The notes under the pieces: generated by a model | The model's input: the letters and a program-made list of their open reading frames with translations, nothing else | Databases searched by the model: none | What the model was told of the DNA's origin: nothing | Translations under genes and position numbers: made by a program | Part shown: positions 27,053 to 35,007 of the stretch, piece after piece | Layout of the letters: each line of letters opens with the position of its first letter | Numbering within the stretch: the first letter of the stretch is position 1 | NCBI RefSeq assembly: GCF_004354015.1 | Contig: NZ_SMRU01000025.1 | Span: 30,959 to 94,958, forward strand | DNA: 64,000 bases | Source of the DNA: Arthrobacter terricola | GTDB lineage: Bacteria; Actinomycetota; Actinomycetes; Actinomycetales; Micrococcaceae | Direction of reading: 5' to 3'

Positions 27053-28006
27053 ATGATTGAAATCGCGGCACTGCGCGCCCTTGTGGCGGTGGAACAGCAA
27101 GGCTCGGTGGTGGCGGCGTCGGAGGCCATGGGTTTCAGCCCTTCCGCCGTCTCCCAACAAATCAAGAAGCTCGAGAAGCAAAGCGGAGTCACGGTACTCG
27201 AACGCCACGGCCGCGGCGTCCTCCTGACGGACCGCGGCATGGCGTTGGCCGAATACGGGCGGCGCATCCTGGGTGAGCTCGAGGAACTGCAGTCGACGTT
27301 GCTGGCCGATCCGGCGAAGCCAAGCGGGGTGCTACGGCTCGTGGCGTTCTCCACGGCATGCCGGGGACTCGTGGGGCCGATGCTCGCCAGGGTCGCGGCG
27401 TCTTCGCCCTCAGGCCGCGGAGGCGACGGCCCGCGCCGGGGAGGCGACGGCCCGGGGCTCGAGATCCGCGTGGTGGCCGAGGACCCGCGCGAAGCCGTGC
27501 AGGCGGTAGCAAGCGGCGAATCCGATCTCGGCGTGGTCCATAACTGGCACTCGGTACCCCTGGTGATCCCCGAGAACATGGTGCACGAGGACCTCTGCAT
27601 GGACACCGCCGACGTCCTCCTGAACGCCGACCACCCCCTGGCCGGCCGGACCGCCGTCGAACCTTCCGACCTCGTGGACGAAAGCTGGATCAGCACCCCG
27701 GCTGGCGCTATCTGCAACGAGGCCTTGCTGGCGATCCTCGCCGGCCTGGGCCGCGTACCGGACATCCGCATCTACGATCCCGATTTTTCGACCCACATCG
27801 CAATGGTCCAGATGGGCGTCGCGGTGGCGCTCGTTCCCAGGCTCGGGCGGCCCGAGCTCCCCGCCGGCGTGGTGGCGGTACCGGTGGTCAACCCGATGCA
27901 GCAGCGGCAGGTGGGGATCGTCTATCGCAAGACGATGACGGCGAGCCCCAGCATCCGCCACGTGGTCCGGCTGCTCCGGGAAGTGGCTGCGGGCCTCGAT
28001 GCGTGA
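27053..28006 (+). CDS. LysR-family transcriptional regulator
   Basis: About 317 residues. The N-terminal HTH is LRALVAVEQQGSVVAASEAM with ...FSPSAVSQQIKKLEKQSG, followed by a periplasmic-binding-like effector domain. Between them, near residue 125, is a Gly/Asp/Arg-rich insert (RGGDGPRRGGDGPG) made by a short tandem duplication in the DNA. This is unusual for the family and suggests a recent slippage event in a loop. Divergent from the EamA exporter and probably its activator. Confidence 0.88.
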   Translation: MIEIAALRALVAVEQQGSVVAASEAMGFSPSAVSQQIKKLEKQSGVTVLERHGRGVLLTDRGMALAEYGRRILGELEELQSTLLADPAKPSGVLRLVAFSTACRGLVGPMLARVAASSPSGRGGDGPRRGGDGPGLEIRVVAEDPREAVQAVASGESDLGVVHNWHSVPLVIPENMVHEDLCMDTADVLLNADHPLAGRTAVEPSDLVDESWISTPAGAICNEALLAILAGLGRVPDIRIYDPDFSTHIAMVQMGVAVALVPRLGRPELPAGVVAVPVVNPMQQRQVGIVYRKTMTASPSIRHVVRLLREVAAGLDA

Positions 28007-28007
28007 A

Positions 28008-28535
28008 TTATTTGTGACGGGGAACGGCGAAGTGGGTGAGGCGGGCATCCTGCCCGTCCAGTTCGGCCCACGGCTTCTCTAGTTCCATGACAGTCATGGC
28101 GCTTGTCGGGTAGCGGGTGGCGGCGTCCATATAGGCGTCATGGTCCGAATCGCGCGAAGCGAGGTGCATCGCGAGGTCCTGGACGCCCGGCATATGCGAG
28201 AAGATCATGAGCGTCGTGACTGTCTCGGGCACGTGGTTGATGACGGAAAGCATGCGAAGCGCCGAGGCGGCGTACAAATCGTCCTCGAGTTTCGGCGTCG
28301 GGGCCTTGTCACCCAGCTCGCTGCACACCCACGTGCAGGTCTGCCGCGTCCTCAACGCCGACGAGCACAGGATGAAGTCCGGAACCACGTGGTGCTTCAG
28401 GAGCCACTTCCCGGCGAGGGGTGCTTCCTTGTGGCCGCGTTCCGCGAGTGGCCGCTCGTGGTCCGGCACCCCCACGGGCCAATCCGACTTCGCGTGCCGC
28501 ATAATGACCAGCCGCTTGATGTGATGCTCACTCAT
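28008..28535 (-). CDS. SixA-like histidine phosphatase
   Basis: A 175-residue protein of the phosphoglycerate-mutase-like superfamily. The catalytic motif is RLVIMRHAKSDWP (RHA version of RHG), followed by a second arginine in SSALRTRQTCTWV and a C-terminal His in IFSHMPGVQDLA. SixA acts on phosphohistidine in signalling proteins; small actinobacterial homologues are uncharacterised. It ends 2 bases after the stop of the convergent LysR gene. Confidence 0.88.
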   Translation of the reverse strand: MSEHHIKRLVIMRHAKSDWPVGVPDHERPLAERGHKEAPLAGKWLLKHHVVPDFILCSSALRTRQTCTWVCSELGDKAPTPKLEDDLYAASALRMLSVINHVPETVTTLMIFSHMPGVQDLAMHLASRDSDHDAYMDAATRYPTSAMTVMELEKPWAELDGQDARLTHFAVPRHK

Positions 28536-28715
28536 GCCCCCACCCTATAGCCGCGGAGGCACATGCTCACTGAACCAGGTAAGCCAAAAGGCGGCACATC
28601 CCGAAAGCGCCGGCCCTACTGGAAGGGCGCTGTAGCGTGAGCGGAATATCCCGACAGCGCCGTTGTTGCGTGAGGGACGAGCGCAGGCGCCGAGGGATGT
28701 TCCGCGGAAGCGAAA

Positions 28716-28747
28716 GCGCCCGCCCCCAAGGTAACGGGAACGGGCGC
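28716..28747 (-). terminator. Terminator hairpin after the winged-helix gene
   Basis: Arms 28716-28727 and 28736-28747 (GCGCCCG... pairing with ...CGGGCGC) directly after the minus-strand stop at 28763. The T tract is weak (TTTCGC). Confidence 0.6.
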
Positions 28748-28762
28748 CTTCGACGCGTGAAA

Positions 28763-29632
28763 CTAGATCGAGTATTCCGGAGCGGCCCAGACGATGACCT
28801 CCGGGTGCTCGTAGAATCGGTAGCCTTGGCCGCGCACAGTGCGGACGGTGTTCGCGAGGCGGCCGAGCTTGGAGCGGAGGCGCCGGATGTGGACGTCGAT
28901 GGTGCGCTCGTTGGGGACCTCTTCGGCGTTGCGCCACAGGCCTTCGAGGAGTTCATCGCGGCCCACGGTGCGCGTGCCGTTTTCCACGAGGTAGTTGAGG
29001 AGCTCGAATTCCTTGAAGGTGAGGTTCAGGGATTCGCCGTCGAGGTGCACTTCGCGGCGGGCGAGGTCGATGAGGACGCCTGACGGGCGGGCTTCCTGGG
29101 CCGGCTGCGGGCGGAGCGCCTCGGAGCGCTGGCGGTTGCCGACGGTGGGGTCGCCGAAGGTGGAACGGACGACGTCGAGGGCGGAACCGGGGGCGTTGGC
29201 CGGGGCTACTGCGACGGCGGCGTAGCTTTCGGCACCGGAAACCAGGGACTGCGCGTAGGCGCGGATTTCCTGGGCAAGCTTGGCAATGGAGGTTCCAGCT
29301 GCTGCGGCCGTGTCCTCGTCAATGCCCATGTAGAGCACGAATCCCCGCGCAACGGTGTCGTTGGCTACCGGGCGGATGGCGCGGTCCGCGGGAGGCAGGA
29401 CGGGGGTGGGCGCGGTCATCGGTGACGCCTCGGCGGGCGCGACGGCCCGGAGCTGTCCGTAGGAGTTGGGGTTGTAGCCCTGGGGCACGTATCCGGGAGC
29501 CTGGCCGGCGCCTTGGGGGGCGGGCTGGGCGTAGGCCGGACGGTTGCCGAAGCCGGGGCGGAGGCCCGCGTTCGACGCCGCTTTATTGGCGTTACGGACG
29601 GAGATGTGGACGTATCCTGATGCAACTGACAT
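28763..29632 (-). CDS. Orphan OmpR/PhoB-type winged-helix protein
   Basis: A 289-residue protein whose last roughly 100 residues are a trans_reg_C winged helix (LTFKEFELLNYLVENGTRTV, RTIDVHIRRLRSKLG, VRGQGYRF). No phospho-receiver domain is present. The N-terminus is a Gly/Pro/Gln/Tyr-rich disordered region (about 15-60), then a small domain around TVARGFVLYMGIDEDTAAAAG. This suggests a DNA-binding protein not controlled by aspartyl phosphorylation. It is preceded by a long AT-rich upstream region and followed by a terminator hairpin. Target genes unknown. Confidence 0.82.
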   Translation of the reverse strand: MSVASGYVHISVRNANKAASNAGLRPGFGNRPAYAQPAPQGAGQAPGYVPQGYNPNSYGQLRAVAPAEASPMTAPTPVLPPADRAIRPVANDTVARGFVLYMGIDEDTAAAAGTSIAKLAQEIRAYAQSLVSGAESYAAVAVAPANAPGSALDVVRSTFGDPTVGNRQRSEALRPQPAQEARPSGVLIDLARREVHLDGESLNLTFKEFELLNYLVENGTRTVGRDELLEGLWRNAEEVPNERTIDVHIRRLRSKLGRLANTVRTVRGQGYRFYEHPEVIVWAAPEYSI

Positions 29633-30281
29633 GGATTGCTTACCTCAAGGTGAATGGCCGTCATCGCGGCTTCGAATGCTGGTGGTGTCCCCGCAATGAT
29701 TTGGGGAGGGGCGCCCGACGCTGGGCAGGGGGCGAATGCCTGAAACTTCTTGGGGTCCTAAGTTAGGCATGCATTCGACAACAGCTCATCGCAAAACCAG
29801 CGGGTACGCTGGGCTCGATCGCTGCGGCTGCAGATGCTGTTGAGTTCTTGTTCACATTTGAAGTGTGCAACGTAATAAAGGGAACTTGCAAGTAACAAAG
29901 GGCCTATCCGTCCACATCTTGAGACAAGTCGGACTATTGTGCTGCAAATCACAATTCAAGGATGTCCAAATGTGACCCATTCTCGTTCGTCACAATGGTC
30001 AATTTTCTCGTCGTATTCGAAGATAATTCGAGCAAGCGGCCATACTTTGAATCTCAAGTCACGTCATGCGCTTGCCCTTGAATCTCGAGATATGAAACAA
30101 CTCTTGTCCAATCGGAAAACGGCGTCTCGTGGAATTTTTTGACTTGATCGTCTGGTAGAAGCCCATTTGCAGGCTTAAAGGGCCGTACCTTCCTGCCCCC
30201 CTTTGCCGCTGGAAAGCGCTTGCGGGAGGGTTGGCAGCGTCTTTCGCGGTCAAGAGGGTCAGGAAGGACGTGGAGACGGCA
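29633..30281. other. AT-rich intergenic region
   Basis: About 650 bases without a plausible gene; positions 29800-30150 are clearly richer in A/T than the rest of the window. I see repeated words (TTGAATCTC at 30047 and 30078), an imperfect inverted repeat CACA...TGTG around 29852-29866, and several possible promoters. It may hold the promoter of the winged-helix gene, an xenogeneic-silencer (Lsr2-type) binding area, or a small RNA; none is proven. Confidence 0.5.
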
Positions 30282-31247
30282 TCAATTGCTGGTGCCGGAA
30301 CTCGAACCGCTCGAACTGCCTGAACCGCTGGAGCCGTTCGCGGAAGTGGCGGAAACGATCTGGATGGACTGGGCGGTGTACGTGTTGGTGTCCTTCGTCG
30401 CGGTGACGCGGACATTCGAGCCGGACTTCACGTCAGAGAGGGAGAGGGTGCTGCCGCTGCCCGATCCGCTCCCCCGCTGGCGCATCCCCTCAGCCACCAC
30501 CACATCCGAGCCCAGCACGTAGGTGCGGGTGAATCCGTCCTCGCTCTTGACGGTCATGGAAGTCGCCGAGATGTCGGTGACCGTCCCGATCTGCCCGGCC
30601 ATGGTGACGTAATTGCCGTTCTGGGCTTCCACATACTCGGAATGGATGGCTGCGTTCAGCCCGCCCATGCCGACGCCGAGGCCACCCGGGCCCATATTCG
30701 CGCCACCGCCTGCTCCGCCGAAGCCACCCTGGCCAGCCTGGCCGTTCAGCCCGGCTTGGCCGCCCGAGCCGGGCCCCGCCGCGGTGCTGTTGTCCGACGT
30801 CGTGCTGTTTCCGGCTGCATAAGCACCCGCGCCGGCCGCGGCGGCGACAACGACAGCGATGCCTCCTACCAGCAGCCCCTTCTTCACCGTCCAGTTCTTG
30901 AAGAACGAAGGGCGGCCCTGAGCGCCGGCAGAGTACGGCTGCGGAGCGCCCCATCCTCCGCCAAGTTGACCGGGCTGCCCGGGCTGGCCCGGTTGCTGAG
31001 GGTACTGCGCGTGCTGTCCCGACGGCGGAGCGCCCCAACCGGCGGCGGGCTGCGCGGGCTGGTCTGGCTGCGGGGAAGCCCAAGAGGCGGCTTGCCCCTG
31101 TTGCGGAGCACCCCACCCGGCGGATTGGGCTACAGGAGGCTCGCCGGCAACAGGCGGAGCGGAATCGTCCAGCGGCCGGATCACAGGTTGCGGCGGTTGG
31201 TTTCCGGACCCGTATTCAGGTGTTGAGGGGTTGTTGCGCTCTTCCAT
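30282..31247 (-). CDS. DUF5666-domain membrane-anchored protein
   Basis: A 321-residue protein. A Pro/Gln/Gly-rich cytoplasmic region (about 1-150, repeats of GWGAPQ type) is followed by one membrane segment (KGLLVGGIAVVVAAAAGAGA), a Gly-rich linker, and an extracellular beta domain NGNYVTMAGQIGTVTDISAT with MTVKSEDGFTRTYVLG typical of DUF5666. A Ser/Gly tail ends the protein. GGAGAG precedes the ATG at 31247. It is divergent from the response-regulator gene, with tandem repeats between them, so probably part of that regulon. Confidence 0.8.
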   Translation of the reverse strand: MEERNNPSTPEYGSGNQPPQPVIRPLDDSAPPVAGEPPVAQSAGWGAPQQGQAASWASPQPDQPAQPAAGWGAPPSGQHAQYPQQPGQPGQPGQLGGGWGAPQPYSAGAQGRPSFFKNWTVKKGLLVGGIAVVVAAAAGAGAYAAGNSTTSDNSTAAGPGSGGQAGLNGQAGQGGFGGAGGGANMGPGGLGVGMGGLNAAIHSEYVEAQNGNYVTMAGQIGTVTDISATSMTVKSEDGFTRTYVLGSDVVVAEGMRQRGSGSGSGSTLSLSDVKSGSNVRVTATKDTNTYTAQSIQIVSATSANGSSGSGSSSGSSSGTSN

Positions 31248-31360
31248 GGTTCTCTCCATCGGATTAAAGGCTGCTGTTTGTTCTTGTCCCCAACAGCGTC
31301 TGTCCCTTTGCTGTGCGCTGGCTGTGTCGAACAGCAGGCCCGCCTGTGACCTCAAACCAT

Positions 31361-31437
31361 CGAGTTTGTGTACACCTCGCACCCCTTAAGACGGCTTTTA
31401 AGGGGCTTTTAAGGGGGTCGAGCTGTACACAAACTCG
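31361..31437. repeat. 14-bp inverted repeat flanking the RR/DUF5666 control region
   Basis: CGAGTTTGTGTACA at 31361-31374 and its exact complement at 31424-31437, 49 bases apart, enclosing the tandem repeat at 31395-31416. It could fold as a cruciform or long hairpin, or hold paired regulator sites. Confidence 0.75.
31395..31416. promoter_or_regulatory. 11-bp tandem repeat, candidate response-regulator box
   Basis: Two adjacent copies of CTTTTAAGGGG (31395-31405 and 31406-31416). Direct repeats with an 11-bp period are the hallmark of OmpR/PhoB-type dimer binding, and the response-regulator gene starts 128 bases away. Confidence 0.65.
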
Positions 31438-31543
31438 GGGGAAGCGGGGGTGCGTGGGCCACTCAGGTGGCTAGGCTGGGAGTCACAGCATGCTCACAGC
31501 ATCGGCAAAGCACCGGCAAACCGGCAGATTGGAGAGTTGTCCC

Positions 31544-32284
31544 ATGGCATCCTCGCACTCCATGACCAACAACCTTCCCCAGCTCAGCCACCCGGACGGC
31601 TCCCCCATCCGTGCCCTCGTGGTTGACGACGAACCCAGCCTCTCCGAGCTCATGAGCATGGGCCTGCGTATGGCTGGCTGGTCGGTCGCCATAGCCGGTG
31701 ATGGCCCGGCCGCCGTCAAGCTGGCTAAGGACTTCCGCCCGGACGTGCTGGTGCTGGACGTCATGCTTCCAGGGTTCGACGGCGTTGAGCTGCTGGGCAG
31801 GATCCGTGCCTTCGCGCCTGAGGTGCCCGCGTTGTTCCTCACCGCGAAGGACGACGTACAGGACCGCATTGTGGGCCTCGCGGCCGGCGGCGACGACTAC
31901 GTCACCAAGCCGTTCAGCATGGAGGAGGTCCTGCTGCGACTGCACAGGCTGGTCCAGCGCTCGGGCGTCGCGGCGATGGACACGGCCGAACTAGTGGTGG
32001 GCGACCTCACCCTCAACGTCGATACACGCGAAGTCACCCGCGCGGGCGAAGACATCCAACTGACGGCCACCCAGTTCGAACTCCTGCGCTACCTCATGGA
32101 GAACCCGAAGCGCGTGGTCAGCAAGGCCCAGATCCTGGACCGCGTGTGGGACTACGATTTCGGCGGCCAGGCCAACATCGTGGAGCTCTACATTTCCTAC
32201 CTGCGCAAGAAGATCGAAGCCAACCACCCGCCCATGATCCACACGGTGCGCGGGGCCGGCTACGTCATCAAGCCTGCCGAATAG
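31544..32284 (+). CDS. OmpR-family response regulator
   Basis: A 246-residue regulator. The receiver domain begins IRALVVDDEPSLSEL, has phospho-acceptor Asp72 in VLVLDVMLPG and the conserved Lys in DDYVTKPFS. The C-terminal winged helix contains LTATQFELLRYLMENPKRVVSK and VRGAGYVIKP. Start chosen at 31544 because GGAGAG lies 8-13 bases upstream; the frame is open further upstream without a better site. It partners the histidine kinase 12 bases downstream. The direct repeats at 31395-31416 are a likely target. Confidence 0.93.
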   Translation: MASSHSMTNNLPQLSHPDGSPIRALVVDDEPSLSELMSMGLRMAGWSVAIAGDGPAAVKLAKDFRPDVLVLDVMLPGFDGVELLGRIRAFAPEVPALFLTAKDDVQDRIVGLAAGGDDYVTKPFSMEEVLLRLHRLVQRSGVAAMDTAELVVGDLTLNVDTREVTRAGEDIQLTATQFELLRYLMENPKRVVSKAQILDRVWDYDFGGQANIVELYISYLRKKIEANHPPMIHTVRGAGYVIKPAE

Positions 32285-32296
32285 CCGGGCCGAAGC

Positions 32297-33772
32297 ATGT
32301 CCGCACTCTCCGGGATCCCGCGCCAGACGGAACACAGCTGGCTCAACCCATCGACCTGGCACCTGCGCACCCGGCTCATCCTGGTGTCCATGGCCCTCCT
32401 GGTGGCTATCTGCAGCGCCGTGGGCATTGTCAGCTACGCCTCCATGGATGTGTTCCTCAACAAGCAACTGGACGAGCAATTGGCCCAGGCTTCCCACGGC
32501 CGTCCGCCTATCGGCGATCCCACCGGAAGGCCGGACCCGTTGGATGCCCGCGGCCAAAGCATCGGAACCCTGAATGCCCGGGTCCTTGACGGCCAGGTAA
32601 GCAGTGCGGGGTTCCTGTCATCGGACGCGTCGCGCAGCGCTTTGTCTCCGAGCGACGCGTCGATCCTCCTGGCCCTCCCTGCCAACGGGCGCCCCGTTGA
32701 CAGGACGCTTTCCAACGGCGGCTACCGGCTTGTGGCCACCCCGACGCCGTACGGCGACGTGAGCATCACGGGCCTGCCCCTCGCGGCGAAGGAAAGTACC
32801 GAAGCCTCCCTCGTGTGGACCATGGTCATCGTGTCCCTGGCCGGACTCATGCTGATCGGGCTTGCCGGAACCGTGCTGATCCGGCGCACCATGCGTCCCC
32901 TTGAGCAGCTTTCCGACGTCGCCACGAAGGTATCGAAACTGCCCCTCGACGCCGGTGAGGTGGCCCTCGCGGTCCGCGTTCCGCCGTCGGCTGCCCACCC
33001 GGGCACCGAAGTGGGCAGCGTTGGCCACGCTTTGAACCTCATGCTGGACAACGTCTCGAATGCTTTGGAGGCGCGCCAGCAAAGCGAGACGAAAGTTCGC
33101 CAGTTCGTGGCCGACGCTTCGCACGAACTGCGCACGCCACTCACGGCCATTCGCGGTTACACCGAGTTGCTGCGGATGACCGAGACCTTCACCGAGGACG
33201 GGCGTAAATCACTGGGCCGCGTCCAAAGCCAGTCCGAACGCATGACCACGCTGGTGGAGGATCTCCTTCTGCTGGCCAGGCTGGATGAAGGAAAGGCCCC
33301 GGAATTCACCGAGGTGGACCTCACCCAACTGGTGATAGAAACGGTCAGCGACGAAAAAGTCATGGCGCCGGAGCACGTGTGGCAACTGAAGCTGCCCGAC
33401 GAGCCCATCACGGTCCGCGGCGACACCACGCAATTGCACCAGGTCCTGGCCAACTTGCTCTCCAACGCCCGCAAGCACACGGAGTCCGGGACAACGGTTG
33501 TCACCGGTGTGATGCGCTCGGCCGATGGCAGCGCGGTGGTCACCGTGACCGATAACGGACCCGGTATCCCGCCCGAATTCCTCGGCAGGATCTTCTCGCG
33601 CTTCGCCCGCGCCGACGCCGCGCGTTCGGGTTCCGAGGGCACGTCCGGCCTTGGGCTGTCCATTGTGGAATCGATCGTCCAAGCCCACGGGGGTACCGTG
33701 GAAGTGGTCTCGCGACCCGGGCGGACCGAGTTCGCGGTGCGCCTTCCGGCACTGAGGACCGCCATGGCCTGA
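32297..33772 (+). CDS. Sensor histidine kinase
   Basis: A 491-residue kinase. It has two membrane segments (ILVSMALLVAICSAVGIVSY and MVIVSLAGLMLIGLAGTVLI) flanking an extracellular sensor of about 130 residues, then HAMP, and a HisKA with phospho-acceptor His276 in ADASHELRTPLTAIRGY. The HATPase_c domain has N box LANLLSNARKH, G1 VTDNGPGIP and G2 GTSGLGLSIV. Forms a two-component pair with the gene before it. The signal is unknown; the cell-wall and surface genes around suggest an envelope cue. Confidence 0.93.
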   Translation: MSALSGIPRQTEHSWLNPSTWHLRTRLILVSMALLVAICSAVGIVSYASMDVFLNKQLDEQLAQASHGRPPIGDPTGRPDPLDARGQSIGTLNARVLDGQVSSAGFLSSDASRSALSPSDASILLALPANGRPVDRTLSNGGYRLVATPTPYGDVSITGLPLAAKESTEASLVWTMVIVSLAGLMLIGLAGTVLIRRTMRPLEQLSDVATKVSKLPLDAGEVALAVRVPPSAAHPGTEVGSVGHALNLMLDNVSNALEARQQSETKVRQFVADASHELRTPLTAIRGYTELLRMTETFTEDGRKSLGRVQSQSERMTTLVEDLLLLARLDEGKAPEFTEVDLTQLVIETVSDEKVMAPEHVWQLKLPDEPITVRGDTTQLHQVLANLLSNARKHTESGTTVVTGVMRSADGSAVVTVTDNGPGIPPEFLGRIFSRFARADAARSGSEGTSGLGLSIVESIVQAHGGTVEVVSRPGRTEFAVRLPALRTAMA

Positions 33773-33789
33773 AGTGCCGTCAAGAAAGT

Positions 33790-33834
33790 ACGACGGCGGT
33801 GCGCGTCGCGCGCAACTCGACGCACCGGCGTCGT
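33790..33834 (+). terminator. Hairpin after the histidine kinase
   Basis: 14-base arms (33790-33803 and 33821-33834) pairing at 13 of 14 positions, 18 bases past the kinase stop. No long T tract, so termination strength is uncertain. Confidence 0.6.
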
Positions 33835-33889
33835 GATCTCTCGTTACCTAAATGTGACTTAAGCGGAAACCTCCTGTACCGTCGAATAG

Positions 33890-34105
33890 GTGCGCCGGTT
33901 ACATACGGCCACCGCCGGGCAGGCGCCGAGCTCTGCCCCTCTCCGGCGCTCCAACACTGCAGGCAGAGACGGGGGACCCAGGTCTCCGGGCAAGCGCTCT
34001 TGTTGAGCCGGCCCTAGGGGTGAAGCCGCGGCGCCACGATTCTCGATGGCCACGGCCGGATGACCTCATCCGAATCCGACAGCTAACTCCGCAGGCGTCG
34101 AGAGG
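33890..34105 (+). promoter_or_regulatory. ydaO/yuaA-type c-di-AMP riboswitch
   Basis: The leader of the transglycosylase gene carries the conserved blocks of this riboswitch class in order: GGGGGACCCA (33971-33980), AGGGGTGAAGCCG (34016-34028), and CCGAATCCGACAGCTAAC followed by TCCGCAGGCG (34070-34096). In actinobacteria this class typically sits before cell-wall hydrolase genes and turns them off when c-di-AMP is high. The 5' limit is approximate. Confidence 0.88.
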
Positions 34106-34114
34106 CAATCAACC

Positions 34115-34876
34115 ATGTCTGGTTCCAGGAATCAGTCGCGCTCTGTTGCGCGCCACCGCGGCGAATATGCCCGGAATAACAAGTCACGTTCCACCCTGAA
34201 GCGAGCTGCCGCCAACCTCGGTCCGGGCCAGCGCATGGCCGTCGTCGCCAGCGTTGTCGCGGTATTCCTCGGTGCCGGCGCCGCAAGCCAAGCGGGAGCG
34301 TTCGGTGGCCAGGACATCAACCGCACCGCCGAATCGCAAACGGCCACGGCAACAGCAAGCCCAAGCGCCTCGCCTAGCGCCACCGCGAGCGCGAAGCCGA
34401 GCCCTTCCGCGTCGCCGAGCAAGGCTCCCACTCCGTCGAAGTCGGCTGCCGCACCGGCGCCCGCCGCACCGGCGCCCGCCGCACCGGCGCCCGCCGCACC
34501 TGCACCAGCAGCCCCTGCCCCGGCAGCTCCCGCTGCACCTGCCGCCCCCGCTGTTCCGGTTGCCGTCGACGATCCCGCAGGTGCCCAGGCTTACGCTGCA
34601 AGCATCCTGCCCTCCTACGGGTGGGGCCCGGGCGAAATGTCGGCCTTGATCACCCTGTGGAACAAGGAATCGGACTGGCGCACCACGGCTGTCAACGCTT
34701 CGAGCGGCGCTTACGGCATTGGGCAGTCTCTGCCCGGCGACAAGATGGCTTCGGAGGGCGCCGATTGGCAGACCAACTACCAGACCCAGATCCGCTGGGG
34801 CCTGAATTACATCAAGGAACGGTACGGCTCGCCGTCCGCGGCGTGGGCATTCCACCTCGTCAACAACTGGTACTGA
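34115..34876 (+). CDS. Secreted transglycosylase-like cell-wall lytic protein
   Basis: A 253-residue exported protein. A basic N-terminus is followed by a hydrophobic segment (RMAVVASVVAVFLGAGAASQ), then a Ser/Thr/Ala linker and an Ala-Pro tract built from near-identical 15-base repeats (APAAP units). The C-terminal roughly 95-residue domain is of the lysozyme-like/SLT type (ALITLWNKESDWRTTAVNAS, with Glu in WNKESDW as likely catalytic residue, and GAYGIGQSLPGDKM). Positioned under the c-di-AMP riboswitch, as resuscitation and lytic genes often are. Confidence 0.87.
   Translation: MSGSRNQSRSVARHRGEYARNNKSRSTLKRAAANLGPGQRMAVVASVVAVFLGAGAASQAGAFGGQDINRTAESQTATATASPSASPSATASAKPSPSASPSKAPTPSKSAAAPAPAAPAPAAPAPAAPAPAAPAPAAPAAPAAPAVPVAVDDPAGAQAYAASILPSYGWGPGEMSALITLWNKESDWRTTAVNASSGAYGIGQSLPGDKMASEGADWQTNYQTQIRWGLNYIKERYGSPSAAWAFHLVNNWY
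34425..34560 (+). repeat. Ala-Pro coding tandem repeats
   Basis: Near-perfect 15-base units (GCACCGGCGCCCGCC) repeated within the transglycosylase gene, encoding the extended wall-spanning linker. Copy number may vary between strains. Confidence 0.8.
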
Positions 34877-34886
34877 AACGGCTTTG

Positions 34887-34922
34887 CGTTGAGGTTCGTC
34901 CCTCCCGGGATGGACCTCAACG
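34887..34922 (+). terminator. Hairpin after the transglycosylase gene
   Basis: CGTTGAGGT (34887-34895) pairs with ACCTCAACG (34914-34922), extended by TCCC/GGGA inside. It starts 11 bases past the stop; the T tract is poor. Confidence 0.6.
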
Positions 34923-35007
34923 TGGTTAACGGGTATCCCCCGACTTCCACAGGTGCGTCACAGGTTCCGCCTAAAGCCTTCAAATTCGGACGCGCGAACC
35001 TTGATAC

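Noticed and set aside
28580..28700. Two copies of a word like ATCCCGAAAGCGCCG
   Set aside because: Short, imperfect, and next to a terminator; too weak to call a repeat element without genome-wide counts.
34425..34560. Repeats considered as a CRISPR-like array
   Set aside because: The 15-base units are in frame, have no spacers and encode the Ala-Pro linker of a secreted protein. I saw no CRISPR array anywhere in the window.
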